Source of the DNA: Pseudarthrobacter phenanthrenivorans
GTDB taxonomy: Bacteria; Actinomycetota; Actinomycetes; Actinomycetales; Micrococcaceae
DNA: 64,000 bases
Reading direction: 5' to 3'
Assembly: GCF_000813845.1 (NCBI RefSeq)
Contig: NZ_JWTB01000038.1
Location: 1 to 64,000 of the forward strand
The position numbers and the translations under genes were made by a program. Within the stretch, counting starts at the first letter, position 1. Every line of letters starts with the position of its first letter. This document shows, piece after piece, positions 18,927-27,743 of this stretch. Under the pieces are notes generated by a model. That model ran no database searches and was not told where the DNA came from. It saw only the letters and a program-made list of their open reading frames with translations.

Positions 18927-19457
18927 CTAGTCCTCCTGGTCGGGGGACCCGCCCGCGGCTTCCCTGGGAAATCCGTCCCGCTCATACGTTGAGTTCAGCA
19001 TTGCCATGTAGCGGGCAAGCTCCTGCAGATCCTCCACCGGCCACTCCCGCAGTCGCTCTTGGAAGACCTGCCGCCGCGCGTCCTGGACCTGGTGCATCTT
19101 CTCCTCGCCCTTCGGCGTCAGCCGGATGGACTGGGCCCGCCGGTCCAGCGGATCCGCTTCCTTGGACACCAGTCCCAGGCTTTCCAGGAACGCAATCTGC
19201 CTGCTCACCGATGGCTTGCCCACCCCGATGTTCATGGCGAGGTCGGTCAGGCGGATGGGTCCTTCCCTGCGGATGACCGTCAAGAGTCCGTACGCTGCAG
19301 GCTCCATGTCGGGGTGGACTTCCCGGGAGAGCTGGTTCGAGATGGCCCTGGCCCGCCGCCAGAAGAGGCTGATTTGGTGTTCGACATTCCGCAGTGCGGT
19401 GTCGGCGGCATCATCGCCTGTATCGTGCTGCGGCGGGAGATCCGGGGGGTTGCTCAT
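18927..19457 (-). CDS. MarR-family transcriptional regulator
   Basis: 176 residues. A winged helix is visible from AAYGLLTVIRREGPIRLTDL through MNIGVGKPSVSRQIAFLESL and the wing DPLDRRAQSIRLTPKGEEK, with flanking dimerisation helices. Target genes are unknown. The start at MSNPPDLP was chosen over an ATG nine codons upstream because TAGAAT on the minus strand (19465-19470) ends 7 nt before it, the leaderless pattern. Divergent from the DUF3046 gene with 41 bp between starts, so the two may share control. Confidence 0.9.
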   Translation of the reverse strand: MSNPPDLPPQHDTGDDAADTALRNVEHQISLFWRRARAISNQLSREVHPDMEPAAYGLLTVIRREGPIRLTDLAMNIGVGKPSVSRQIAFLESLGLVSKEADPLDRRAQSIRLTPKGEEKMHQVQDARRQVFQERLREWPVEDLQELARYMAMLNSTYERDGFPREAAGGSPDQED

Positions 19458-19498
19458 GGCAACAATTCTAGGGTCCGCAATCATGAGAGGATTTACCG

Positions 19499-19723
19499 AT
19501 GCGAATCAGCGAGTACTGGCGTCTGATGGATGACGAGTTCGGCGCGGGCTATTCCCGTGTCCTGAGCAGCACCCTCGTCCTCGCCGGGGTGGGCGGCCGG
19601 ACCGCAGACCAGGCCGTTGCAGCAGGCGTGGAACCGCGCAAGGTCTGGCTGGCCGTCTGCGACGTCCAGGACGTGCCGGCCGAGCGGCGGCTTGGCCGCG
19701 ATATCGCTCCCCGCCGCGACTAG
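19499..19723 (+). CDS. DUF3046 family protein
   Basis: 74 residues: MRISEYWRLMDDEFGAGYSR at the start, then GVEPRKVWLAVCDVQDVPAE near the end, matching DUF3046. This small soluble protein of unknown function is typically encoded just upstream of recA in actinobacteria, as here. AGAGGA lies before the ATG. Confidence 0.9.
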   Translation: MRISEYWRLMDDEFGAGYSRVLSSTLVLAGVGGRTADQAVAAGVEPRKVWLAVCDVQDVPAERRLGRDIAPRRD

Positions 19724-19769
19724 CAGCACCCCGCACCGTCCACACTGACACGCCGCAGGACCCCGACTC

Positions 19770-19787
19770 TTCGAATACCTGTTCGGA
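19770..19787 (+). promoter_or_regulatory. LexA (SOS) box of recA
   Basis: TTCGAATACCTGTTCGGA, two steps from the perfect palindrome, is followed by a possible -10 TATGCT (19793-19798). It lies about 140 bp upstream of recA. The remaining leader up to 19928 shows no other clear element. Confidence 0.85.
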
Positions 19788-19928
19788 TACAGCTATGCTT
19801 TTTCCATCGGGTTTATCCACATAACCGTCGTCCTCCCGCCGGAATGTCAGTGGGTCCCCTTAGCGTCAGAGATGACCAATAAAACGGCCGCGTAGGCCAC
19901 CATCGAGAAAGCATTAGAGGTGTCAACC

Positions 19929-20984
19929 ATGGCGGCAGCCCCGGATCGTGCAAAAGCGCTGGAAGCAGCGCTGGCCCAGATTGACAAGCAGTTCGGCAAG
20001 GGCTCGGTCATGCGCCTGGGCGACGAAGTCCGTGCCCCGATCGAAACCATCCCCACGGGATCCATCGCCCTGGACGTGGCCCTCGGTATTGGCGGCCTCC
20101 CGCGCGGCCGTGTTATTGAAATCTACGGTCCGGAATCTTCGGGTAAGACCACCGTTGCCCTGCACGCCGTGGCAAACGCCCAGCGCGCCGGCGGCATCGC
20201 AGCCTTCATCGACGCAGAACACGCCCTGGACCCCGACTACGCCGCCAAGCTGGGCGTGGACACCGACGCCCTCCTCGTGTCCCAGCCGGACACCGGAGAA
20301 CAGGCACTGGAGATCATGGACATGCTGGTGGGCTCCGGTTCGCTGGACGTCATCGTCATTGACTCCGTGGCCGCCCTGGTGCCGCGCGCTGAAATCGAAG
20401 GCGACATGGGTGACAGCCACGTTGGCCTCCAGGCCCGGCTCATGAGCCAGGCCCTGCGTAAGATCACCGGCCGCCTGAGCCAGACCAAGACCACCGCCAT
20501 CTTCATCAACCAGCTGCGTGAAAAGATCGGTGTCTTCTTCGGCTCTCCCGAAACCACCACCGGTGGTAAGGCCCTGAAGTTCTACGCGTCGGTTCGCATC
20601 GACGTCCGGCGGATCCAGACCCTCAAGGAAGGTGCCGATTCCGTCGGCAACCGGACCAAGGCCAAGATCGTCAAGAACAAGATGGCTCCGCCCTTCAAGG
20701 TCGCCGAGTTCGACATCATCTACGGCCAGGGAATCTCCCGCGAAGGCGGCATCATCGACATGGGCGTGGAGCACGGCATCATCAAGAAGTCCGGCTCCTG
20801 GTTCACTTATGACGGCGACCAGCTGGGACAGGGCATGGAGAACTCGCGCCGGTTCCTGCGCGACAACCCGGAGCTCGCCGCCGAGCTGGAGCGCCTCATC
20901 AAGGAGAAGCTCGGCGTAGGGGTCAAGCCTGCCGAGGATGAATCCAAGGATGCTCCCAAGCTGAAAGCCGTCGACGGGTTCTAG
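19929..20984 (+). CDS. recA: Recombinase RecA
   Basis: 351 residues. DNA strand-exchange ATPase and co-protease for LexA. Walker A is GPESSGKT (residues 67-74), with FIDAEHALDP, Walker B DVIVIDSVAALVP, the L2 region FFGSPETTTGGKALKFYASV and the C-terminal acidic tail. No intein is present. AGAGG is well placed for ATG 19929; a GTG three codons earlier is possible. The SOS box at 19770 gives damage control. recX follows 3 bp downstream. Confidence 0.98.
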   Translation: MAAAPDRAKALEAALAQIDKQFGKGSVMRLGDEVRAPIETIPTGSIALDVALGIGGLPRGRVIEIYGPESSGKTTVALHAVANAQRAGGIAAFIDAEHALDPDYAAKLGVDTDALLVSQPDTGEQALEIMDMLVGSGSLDVIVIDSVAALVPRAEIEGDMGDSHVGLQARLMSQALRKITGRLSQTKTTAIFINQLREKIGVFFGSPETTTGGKALKFYASVRIDVRRIQTLKEGADSVGNRTKAKIVKNKMAPPFKVAEFDIIYGQGISREGGIIDMGVEHGIIKKSGSWFTYDGDQLGQGMENSRRFLRDNPELAAELERLIKEKLGVGVKPAEDESKDAPKLKAVDGF

Positions 20985-20987
20985 CCC

Positions 20988-21605
20988 TTGGCTGGATCGC
21001 GTACACGCCGCAGCCGGTCCGACAGCCCCTCCGGAGGGCTGTCGGACTCCGGCGCCCTACCGGACGATCCGCAGTCGGCAGACGCCGAACCGGATCCGTT
21101 CAGCGTTGCCCAGACCATCGTCTACCGCCAGCTGACGGCATCACCCAAGAGCCGGCTGCAGCTGGCCCGTAAGCTGGCCGAACGAAACATCCCGGAGCAT
21201 GTTGCCGAAGCTGTCCTGGACAAGTTCCAGGAAGTCCGCCTGATCGACGACGCCGAGTTCGCGGACATGTGGGTCAGGAGCCGTTCACAATCCCGCAAGC
21301 TGGCAAAAGGCGCCCTCCGCCGCGAACTGGCGGACAAGGGCATCGACCAGCAGACAGCTGCGTCCGCCCTCGAGCAGCTTTCCGACGCCGATGAGGAGGC
21401 CGCCGCCAGGACCCTGGTGGAGCGGAAGCTGCGGCCCGGCACGGACCTGTCCGACCAGGCCGAGCGGGACAAAGCCGTGAGGCGGCTGGCGTCCATGCTG
21501 GCACGCAAGGGCTATCAGCCCTCCCAGGCGTTCCGGATCGTCAACGAGGTACTGGAATCCCGCCGGGATCACGACAGCGGGGAAGCCGGTACCCTTAACT
21601 GGTGA
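20988..21605 (+). CDS. recX: Regulatory protein RecX
   Basis: 205 residues, TTG start 3 bp after recA. RecX proteins modulate RecA filaments. A ~40-residue Ser/Asp-rich head precedes three helical repeats: SPKSRLQLARKLAERNIPEH, LIDDAEFADMWVRSRSQSRK with GALRRELADKGID, and RRLASMLARKGYQPSQAFRI. It shares 4 bp with miaB. Confidence 0.94.
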   Translation: MAGSRTRRSRSDSPSGGLSDSGALPDDPQSADAEPDPFSVAQTIVYRQLTASPKSRLQLARKLAERNIPEHVAEAVLDKFQEVRLIDDAEFADMWVRSRSQSRKLAKGALRRELADKGIDQQTAASALEQLSDADEEAAARTLVERKLRPGTDLSDQAERDKAVRRLASMLARKGYQPSQAFRIVNEVLESRRDHDSGEAGTLNW

Positions 21606-23161
21606 GTTTGACCATTCCTTCCCCCCAATCCGGCGCCACCGCTTCCGTTGATCCGGCGGCCGTGCCGCAAGCGGAAGCCGCCCAGCCCCGCACCTACCAG
21701 GTGCGCACCTTTGGCTGCCAGATGAACGTGCATGACTCGGAGCGGATGGCCGGCATGCTCGAGGACGCCGGATACGTCCCGGCGGAAGGCGACCACGCCG
21801 ACGTCGTGGTGTTCAACACCTGCGCTGTCAGGGAAAACGCCGACAACAAGCTCTACGGCAACCTGGGCATCCTGGCCCCCGTCAAAGCCGCCAACCCCGG
21901 CATGCAGATTGCCGTAGGCGGCTGCCTGGCCCAGAAGGACCGCGAGACGATCCTCAAGAAGGCACCCTGGGTTGACGCCGTCTTCGGGACCCACAACGTC
22001 GGTGCCCTCCCGGCCCTCCTGGACCGGGCCCGCCACAACAACGAAGCGCAGCTTGAAATCCTGGAATCCCTGGACGTGTTCCCTTCCACGCTTCCCACGA
22101 AACGCGACTCCGTCTACTCCGGCTGGGTGTCCATCTCCGTCGGCTGCAACAACACCTGCACCTTCTGCATCGTGCCGGCACTGCGGGGCAAGGAAAAGGA
22201 CCGGCGGCCCGGCGACATCCTCGCCGAAATCCAGGCGCTGGTGGATGACGGCGCCATCGAAGTGACCCTCCTGGGGCAGAACGTCAACTCCTACGGCGTC
22301 GAGTTCGGTGACCGGCAGGCCTTCTCCAAGCTGCTGCGCGCCTGCGGCGACATTGAGGGCCTCGAACGGGTGCGCTTCACCAGCCCCCACCCCGCCGCTT
22401 TCACCGACGACGTCATCGACGCCATGGCAGAGACCCCGAATGTGATGCCCCAGCTCCACATGCCGCTGCAGTCGGGGTCGGACCGCATCCTGCGGGAAAT
22501 GAAGCGGTCCTACCGCTCCACCAAGTTCCTGGGCATCCTGGACAAGGTACGCGGGAAGATTCCCCACGCCGCGATCTCCACGGACATCATCGTCGGCTTC
22601 CCGGGGGAGACCGAGGAAGACTTCCAGGCAACACTGGACGTGGTGGAAAAGTCCCGCTTCGCCACCGCCTTCACGTTCCAGTACTCGAAGCGGCCGGGCA
22701 CGCCCGCCGCCGACTTGCCCGGCCAGCTGCCCAAGGCTGTGGTCCAGGAACGGTTCGAGCGGCTCACCGCCCTGCAGGACAGGATCGCCGCCGAGGAGAA
22801 CCGCAAGCAGCTCGGCCGCCGGCTTGAGGTCATGGTCACCGCCCAGTCCGGGCGGAAGTCCGGGGAGACCCAACGGTTGTCCGGGCGGTCACAGGACCAG
22901 CGGCTCGTCCACTTCTCCGTTCCCGACGGCGCTCCCTCGCCCCGGCCCGGGGACCTCGTCACTGTCACCATTACTGAGGCCGCGGCATTCCACCTCGTAG
23001 CTGATCCCACCCTGGAGGATTACAGCCTGCGCCGCTCCCGGGCAGGGGACGCCTGGGACAGGTCCCAGGCTGATTCCTGCGGCGCACCGGCGCCCGGCAC
23101 CGGGGCGGGAGCGAAGGGTGTTTCCCTCGGCATGCCCACCCTGCCCCTGCGCACCCGCTGA
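21602..23161 (+). CDS. miaB: tRNA-2-methylthio-N6-dimethylallyladenosine synthase MiaB
   Basis: 519 residues, GTG start. Radical SAM methylthiotransferase acting on A37 of tRNAs modified by MiaA. The N-terminal UPF0004 domain has cysteines in TFGCQMNVHDSE, FNTCAVRENADNK and VGGCLAQKDRE. The radical SAM motif is CNNTCTFC from Cys182. PLQSGSDRILREMKRSY and a TRAM domain (LVHFSVPDG, PRPGDLVTVTI) follow. About 45 residues after the TRAM domain are low in complexity. Its substrate-making partner miaA starts 3 bp after the stop. Confidence 0.97.
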   Translation: MSLTIPSPQSGATASVDPAAVPQAEAAQPRTYQVRTFGCQMNVHDSERMAGMLEDAGYVPAEGDHADVVVFNTCAVRENADNKLYGNLGILAPVKAANPGMQIAVGGCLAQKDRETILKKAPWVDAVFGTHNVGALPALLDRARHNNEAQLEILESLDVFPSTLPTKRDSVYSGWVSISVGCNNTCTFCIVPALRGKEKDRRPGDILAEIQALVDDGAIEVTLLGQNVNSYGVEFGDRQAFSKLLRACGDIEGLERVRFTSPHPAAFTDDVIDAMAETPNVMPQLHMPLQSGSDRILREMKRSYRSTKFLGILDKVRGKIPHAAISTDIIVGFPGETEEDFQATLDVVEKSRFATAFTFQYSKRPGTPAADLPGQLPKAVVQERFERLTALQDRIAAEENRKQLGRRLEVMVTAQSGRKSGETQRLSGRSQDQRLVHFSVPDGAPSPRPGDLVTVTITEAAAFHLVADPTLEDYSLRRSRAGDAWDRSQADSCGAPAPGTGAGAKGVSLGMPTLPLRTR

Positions 23162-23164
23162 CAG

Positions 23165-24061
23165 GTGGCCGCCCCACCCGTGATCGCCGTCGTCGGTCCC
23201 ACCGGCTCCGGCAAGTCAGACCTCGCCGTCAACCTCGCCCTCGAGCTCGGCGGTGAAGTCATCAACGCCGACGCCATGCAGTTCTACCGGGGCATGGACA
23301 TCGGCACCGCCAAAATCACTATGGACGAGCGCCGCGGGGTGCCGCACCACCTCCTGGACATCCTGGACGTAACCCAGGAAGCCAGCGTTTCCGACTTCCA
23401 GCAGCGGGCCCGGGAGACCATTGACGCGATCCATGCCCGGGGCAGGCGCGCCATCCTGGCCGGCGGCTCCGGGCTCTACGTCCGCGCGGCCCTGGACGTC
23501 CTGGAGTTTCCGGGCACGGACCCGGCACTGAGGGCACGGCTGGAGGCCGAGCACACCGAACACGGCACCCAGGCGCTCCTGGCACGGCTTAAGGCCGTTG
23601 ATCCGGTATCAGCGGACCGGGTCTCGGACGCCCGGCGCATCATCCGTGCCCTGGAAGTCCACGAACTCACCGGCCGGCCGTTCAGCTCCTACATGCCCCG
23701 GCGCGAGTATCACCGGCCTGCCGTCCAGGTAGGCCTTGGTGTGGACCGGGACGTGCTGCGGGAGCGACTGGCGGCCCGGGTGTACCGGATGGTGGAGGCA
23801 GGCCTGCTGGACGAGGTCAGGGAACTGGACGCCCGCGGTCTTCGCCGGGGCAAAACCGCGTCCCGCGCCCTCGGCTATGCCCAGTTCCTGCGCGTCATCG
23901 ACGGCGGCTCAACCGTTGAGCAGGCCGCCGAAGAGACGATCGTGGCCACCCGCCAGTTCGCCCGCCGGCAGCTGACCTGGTTCCGGGCCGATCCGCGCAT
24001 CACCTGGCTCGACTGGCAGGATCCCCACCTTGTGGGCAAAGCCGCGGAGCTGTGCCGGTAG
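23165..24061 (+). CDS. miaA: tRNA dimethylallyltransferase MiaA
   Basis: 298 residues, GTG start. Adds the dimethylallyl group to A37 of tRNA, the step before MiaB. The P-loop is GPTGSGKS (residues 11-18), followed by INADAMQFYRGMDIGTAK, VPHHLLDILD, GGSGLYVRA and the C-terminal TRQFARRQLTWFR. 127 bp of non-coding DNA separate it from dapF. Confidence 0.97.
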   Translation: MAAPPVIAVVGPTGSGKSDLAVNLALELGGEVINADAMQFYRGMDIGTAKITMDERRGVPHHLLDILDVTQEASVSDFQQRARETIDAIHARGRRAILAGGSGLYVRAALDVLEFPGTDPALRARLEAEHTEHGTQALLARLKAVDPVSADRVSDARRIIRALEVHELTGRPFSSYMPRREYHRPAVQVGLGVDRDVLRERLAARVYRMVEAGLLDEVRELDARGLRRGKTASRALGYAQFLRVIDGGSTVEQAAEETIVATRQFARRQLTWFRADPRITWLDWQDPHLVGKAAELCR

Positions 24062-24188
24062 GAGCCGTGCAGGGAGGACCAGTGGCGGTTGTGGCTACGC
24101 AGTTAAGAACTGCGCAGCCAGGAGCCGGAACTGTGCCCCGTCCGCTGCGGTTTCGGCAGCGGCCGCATCCGCCGTTACGCTTGGGAAC

Positions 24189-25133
24189 ATGAATGCTACC
24201 CCCGCAGAAACTCCCGGGTCCGCCATGCGCACACTGAGCGGGCTCCGCTTTTCGAAGGGGCACGGCACCGGCAACGACTTCGTCCTGGTCGCCGACCCGG
24301 AGGGGACCCGAATCCTGGGCGCCGACCAGGCCGCCGCCCTCTGCGACCGGCACCGCGGCATCGGAGCCGACGGCCTGATCAGGGCGGTCCCCTCCCGCTT
24401 CCTGCCCGAGGGCCGGGAGCTGCTCGCCGCCGCCCCGGACGCGGAATGGTTCATGGACTACCGCAATGCAGACGGCTCCCTGTCCGAAATGTGCGGCAAC
24501 GGGGTCCGGGTCTTTGTCCACTTCCTGCGCACCGAGGGGCTCATCGACCTTCCCGACGGCGGGGCTCTCACCATCGGCACCCGTGGCGGCGTCAAGACCG
24601 TGGTCCGGACCGGGGACGGCTACGCGGTGGACATGGGGCCCTGGGAATTCATCTTTCCCGGGGAGGCTAGCGCCAAGGCCATGGACTCCCTGGTCACCGC
24701 CGACGGCCTGGAAGTTCCCCGGCCGGCGCTGTCCGTCAGCATGGGCAATCCGCACACGGTAGTGGCCCTCGCTGAACTGTCGGAGCTGGCGGGCACCCGG
24801 CTTTTCACAGCGCCCAAGGTCGACCCCGTCCCCGCCAACGGCACCAACGTGGAGTTCGTGGTGCCGTCCGACCCCCTGGTCAACGACGGCGTAGGAACCG
24901 TCACCATGCGGGTGCACGAGCGCGGCGTGGGGGAGACCCAGTCCTGCGGGACGGGAGCCTGTGCGGCCGCCGTCGCCATCCGCCACTGGGCCGGCGCCGA
25001 AGCGCCGGACGCATGGCGCGTCCATGTTCCCGGAGGCGTCGTGGGCGTGAAGTTCTTCGCTGGACCCGGCGGCCATGAACACGTGGAGCTCAGCGGCCCC
25101 GCCGTTATTGTGGCGAGCGGGACGCTTTCGTAA
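24189..25133 (+). CDS. dapF: Diaminopimelate epimerase
   Basis: 314 residues. Converts LL- to meso-diaminopimelate. The two catalytic cysteines are in SEMCGNGVRVFVHF and QSCGTGACAAA, with FSKGHGTGNDFVLV at the N-terminus. The start was set at MNATPAET: TACGCT (24176-24181) ends 7 nt before it and no Shine-Dalgarno is present. Its 3' end overlaps the converging methyltransferase gene by 29 bp. Confidence 0.96.
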   Translation: MNATPAETPGSAMRTLSGLRFSKGHGTGNDFVLVADPEGTRILGADQAAALCDRHRGIGADGLIRAVPSRFLPEGRELLAAAPDAEWFMDYRNADGSLSEMCGNGVRVFVHFLRTEGLIDLPDGGALTIGTRGGVKTVVRTGDGYAVDMGPWEFIFPGEASAKAMDSLVTADGLEVPRPALSVSMGNPHTVVALAELSELAGTRLFTAPKVDPVPANGTNVEFVVPSDPLVNDGVGTVTMRVHERGVGETQSCGTGACAAAVAIRHWAGAEAPDAWRVHVPGGVVGVKFFAGPGGHEHVELSGPAVIVASGTLS

Positions 25134-25728
25134 CCTTCAGGATCCGGAAGGACTTTGCCGTTGACGCACGGGTCACGGTGAAGGAACTGTCCAGTTCGGC
25201 TGCCAGCCAGCGCTGAAGCGAGTCCGAGCCAAGGTTCTTCTGCACCACCAGCCACGCCGTGCCGCCGTCGGCCAGGCGCGGAAGCCACAGCTTCAGCAGC
25301 GCATGCAGCTCGTCCTTGCCGATGCGGATCGGCGGGTTGGACCAGATGGTGTCAAAGCGGATCTCCGGGTCGACGGCGTCCGGGGTGCCGGCCACGACGT
25401 TGGACAGTCCCAGCGTGGCGGCGTTTTCGTTGGTCAGGGCGATGCACCGTTCGTTCACGTCCACGGCATAGACCTTGGACTGCGGAGCGAGCAGCGCCAT
25501 GTTGAGTGCGATCGGGCCCCAGCCGCACCCGATGTCCAGCAGGTTGCCCTGCGGATTCGGGGCCGGGACCTCCGCCAGGAGCACTGCAGTGCCCTTATCG
25601 ATCCCGTCCGGGCTGAAGATGCCGGTGGAGGTATGGAGCCTGCGCGTCTCACCGGCCAACTCCACGGTAAGCGGCTTACGGGTGAAGGGGCCGGCTGGGG
25701 ACGTGCTGAAATAGTGTGCGGACTCCAT
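25105..25728 (-). CDS. Class I SAM-dependent methyltransferase (RsmC/RlmG-like)
   Basis: 207 residues. SAM-binding LLDIGCGWGPIALNMAL and the catalytic-site SNPPIRIGKDELHALL, the N-P-P-I/F motif of guanine-N2 rRNA methyltransferases. It is a single MTS domain, shorter than E. coli RsmC. The start at MESAHYFSTSPAGPF was chosen because homology starts there; the open frame runs further upstream through the hflX leader but without family similarity. Its 3' end converges on and overlaps dapF by 29 bp, with no terminator between. Confidence 0.88.
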   Translation of the reverse strand: MESAHYFSTSPAGPFTRKPLTVELAGETRRLHTSTGIFSPDGIDKGTAVLLAEVPAPNPQGNLLDIGCGWGPIALNMALLAPQSKVYAVDVNERCIALTNENAATLGLSNVVAGTPDAVDPEIRFDTIWSNPPIRIGKDELHALLKLWLPRLADGGTAWLVVQKNLGSDSLQRWLAAELDSSFTVTRASTAKSFRILKVTKASRSPQ

Positions 25729-26165
25729 AACTGGCCAGAGTAGTTCCCCTTGCAGCGTAAAGGGAAACCGCGCGGAAGCCGCTCTGCTACTCTGGAGGGC
25801 ATGTTCCTGATCTTCGAGTAGCCGGCACGGGCCTACTGCCCGTCCCGCACTGTCCTCCAGCGACAGCCCGTCCCGCAGCGACGCAGGCTCCCCTGCCTTC
25901 CGCTGCACACCGGCGCAGACCACTCCGTCCCGCCGGCCGCCGGACAAAACTCGAACGTCAGCCTCCGAGCTGTAATTCCTGCCATTTTCCGGCCCCCTTT
26001 TGCCCTGCCGCCTCCCTGATGCGGCATCCCCGGCCCCGGCACTGCAGCCGGCGGCGACACCACAGGAGAACATGCATGGCCGCAGGCCGTCAGCCCAGCG
26101 CGAATACGTTCCAACTTCCCGCCAATCAGCACTATTCTGGAATTGCCGAATCTTCAAAGGAGACC
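25729..26165 (+). other. hflX upstream leader region (437 bp without a long gene)
   Basis: The region holds a six-codon ORF at 25801 with a strong ribosome site, a hairpin directly after it (ACGGGC 25827-25832, loop CTACT, GCCCGT 25838-25843), and a pyrimidine-rich middle part. At 26060 a second ribosome-site-like CAGGAG precedes ATG codons at 26071 and 26076; the second is in frame with hflX and would add 30 residues. The real hflX site is AAAGGAG at 26157. This looks like a regulatory 5' leader, but no transcript start can be fixed from sequence. Confidence 0.5.
25801..25821 (+). CDS. Candidate leader peptide, six codons
   Basis: ATG TTC CTG ATC TTC GAG TAG (MFLIFE) is preceded by TGGAGGG, one of the strongest Shine-Dalgarno matches in the area, though its spacing to the ATG is short. 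The hairpin at 25827-25843 begins 6 nt after the stop. A ribosome stalled on this ORF would cover the hairpin, as in antibiotic-sensing attenuators. Whether it is translated is unknown. Confidence 0.4.
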   Translation: MFLIFE

Positions 26166-27743
26166 ATGACCAGCCAGCCCAACACCGGTTCCGATCCAGC
26201 CGCCCAGGACATGAGTCCGCAGGAAATCCAGGCTGTTATCGACCGAATCCTCGCCAAGGACGTCCCGGCCAAGAATGTCAGCACGCCCGGCGGTGAAGGC
26301 GGCGATGGAAAAGCAGTGCTCGGCAAGGCGCAGGCGATTTCCCGCCTTGACGAGGAACACAGCACCTACGACGGGGACCAGCAGGACCTCGAGGAGCGCC
26401 GCGCCCTGCGCCGGCGTGCAGGCCTGTCCACCGAACTCGAAGACGTCACCGAAGTCGAATACCGGCAGCTGCGGCTCGAGCGCGTCGTCCTCGCCGGACT
26501 CTGGTCCGAGGGGACTCTCGCGGACGCGGAAAACTCGCTGCGGGAGCTGGCGGCCCTCGCCGAAACCGCAGGGTCAGAGGTTCTCGATGGGCTGGTGCAG
26601 CGCCGTGACAAGCCTGACCCCGGAACATTCCTCGGTTCCGGCAAGGCCCTGGAGCTCAAGGACATCGTCATGTCTACGGGCGCGGACACCGTGGTGGTCG
26701 ACGCCGAACTGGCACCGTCCCAGCGCCGCGGCCTGGAAGACATCGTCAAGGTCAAGGTCATCGACAGGACCGCCCTGATCCTCGACATCTTCGCCCAGCA
26801 TGCGAAGAGCCGCGAAGGCAAGGCGCAGGTGGAGCTGGCGCAGCTGGAATACCTGCTTCCCCGCCTGCGCGGCTGGGGCGAGTCCATGTCCCGCCAGGCC
26901 GGTGGCCAGGTCGGCGGCGCTGCCGCCGGCATGGGCTCCCGCGGACCCGGTGAAACCAAGATCGAGCTGGACCGGCGCCGCATCCGTACCCGCATGGCCA
27001 AATTGCGGCGGGAAATCGCCGCCATGAAGCCGGCGCGGGAGACCAAGCGGGCCAACCGCCGTCGTAATGAAGTGCCCTCGGTAGCCATTGCCGGGTACAC
27101 CAACGCTGGAAAGTCCTCGCTGCTCAACCGGCTCACGGATGCCGGGGTCCTCGTGGAGAACGCACTGTTCGCCACCCTGGATCCCACCGTCCGGAAGGCC
27201 GAAACCGCGGACGGCCTGGGCTACACGCTGGCCGACACCGTAGGGTTTGTCCGGTCGCTGCCCACCCAGCTGGTGGAAGCCTTCCGGTCCACCCTCGAGG
27301 AAGTGGCGGATTCGGACCTGATCCTGCACGTGGTGGATGTTTCGCACCCTGACCCCGAAGGGCAGATCGCTGCCGTCCGGAAGGTCTTCAGCGAAGTGGA
27401 CGCCCGGAAGGTGCCCGAAATCATCGTGCTGAACAAGGCCGACGCCGCCGACCCCTTCGTGGTGGAGCGGCTGAAGCAGCGAGAACCACGGCACGTGGTG
27501 GTCTCCGCCCGCACCGGCGAAGGCATCCCGGAACTCCTGAAGGCCATCAGTGACTCCATTCCCCGGCCCTCCGTCCGGATGGACCTGCTCATTCCGTACG
27601 ACCGGGGAGACCTGGTCAGCAAGCTCCATGAGTCCGATGCCGAAATCCTCAGCGTGGACCACGTTGAGGCGGGGACGAAGGCCGTGGTGAAGGTCCGCGA
27701 AGGTCTCGCGTCCGAACTGGAACCATTCGCCAGCAATGACTGA
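26166..27743 (+). CDS. hflX: GTPase HflX
   Basis: 525 residues. Ribosome-associated GTPase that splits stalled or idle ribosomes. The N-terminal HflX domain runs to about residue 300 (DPGTFLGSGKALELK, VDAELAPSQRRGLED, LPRLRGWGESMSRQAGG, SRGPGETKIELDRRRI). The G domain has G1 GYTNAGKSSLLN, G3 DTVGFVRSLP and G4 VLNKAD. A ~90-residue N-terminal addition is charged. AAAGGAG stands before ATG 26166. The long upstream leader suggests regulated expression. It overlaps the helicase gene by 8 bp. Confidence 0.95.
   Translation: MTSQPNTGSDPAAQDMSPQEIQAVIDRILAKDVPAKNVSTPGGEGGDGKAVLGKAQAISRLDEEHSTYDGDQQDLEERRALRRRAGLSTELEDVTEVEYRQLRLERVVLAGLWSEGTLADAENSLRELAALAETAGSEVLDGLVQRRDKPDPGTFLGSGKALELKDIVMSTGADTVVVDAELAPSQRRGLEDIVKVKVIDRTALILDIFAQHAKSREGKAQVELAQLEYLLPRLRGWGESMSRQAGGQVGGAAAGMGSRGPGETKIELDRRRIRTRMAKLRREIAAMKPARETKRANRRRNEVPSVAIAGYTNAGKSSLLNRLTDAGVLVENALFATLDPTVRKAETADGLGYTLADTVGFVRSLPTQLVEAFRSTLEEVADSDLILHVVDVSHPDPEGQIAAVRKVFSEVDARKVPEIIVLNKADAADPFVVERLKQREPRHVVVSARTGEGIPELLKAISDSIPRPSVRMDLLIPYDRGDLVSKLHESDAEILSVDHVEAGTKAVVKVREGLASELEPFASND

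Noticed and set aside
26071..26296. 75-codon ORF starting with CAGGAG-ATG and running into hflX in another frame
   Set aside because: Arg/Gln-rich translation with no known motif; AAAGGAG for hflX lies inside it. Possible but not supportable as a gene.
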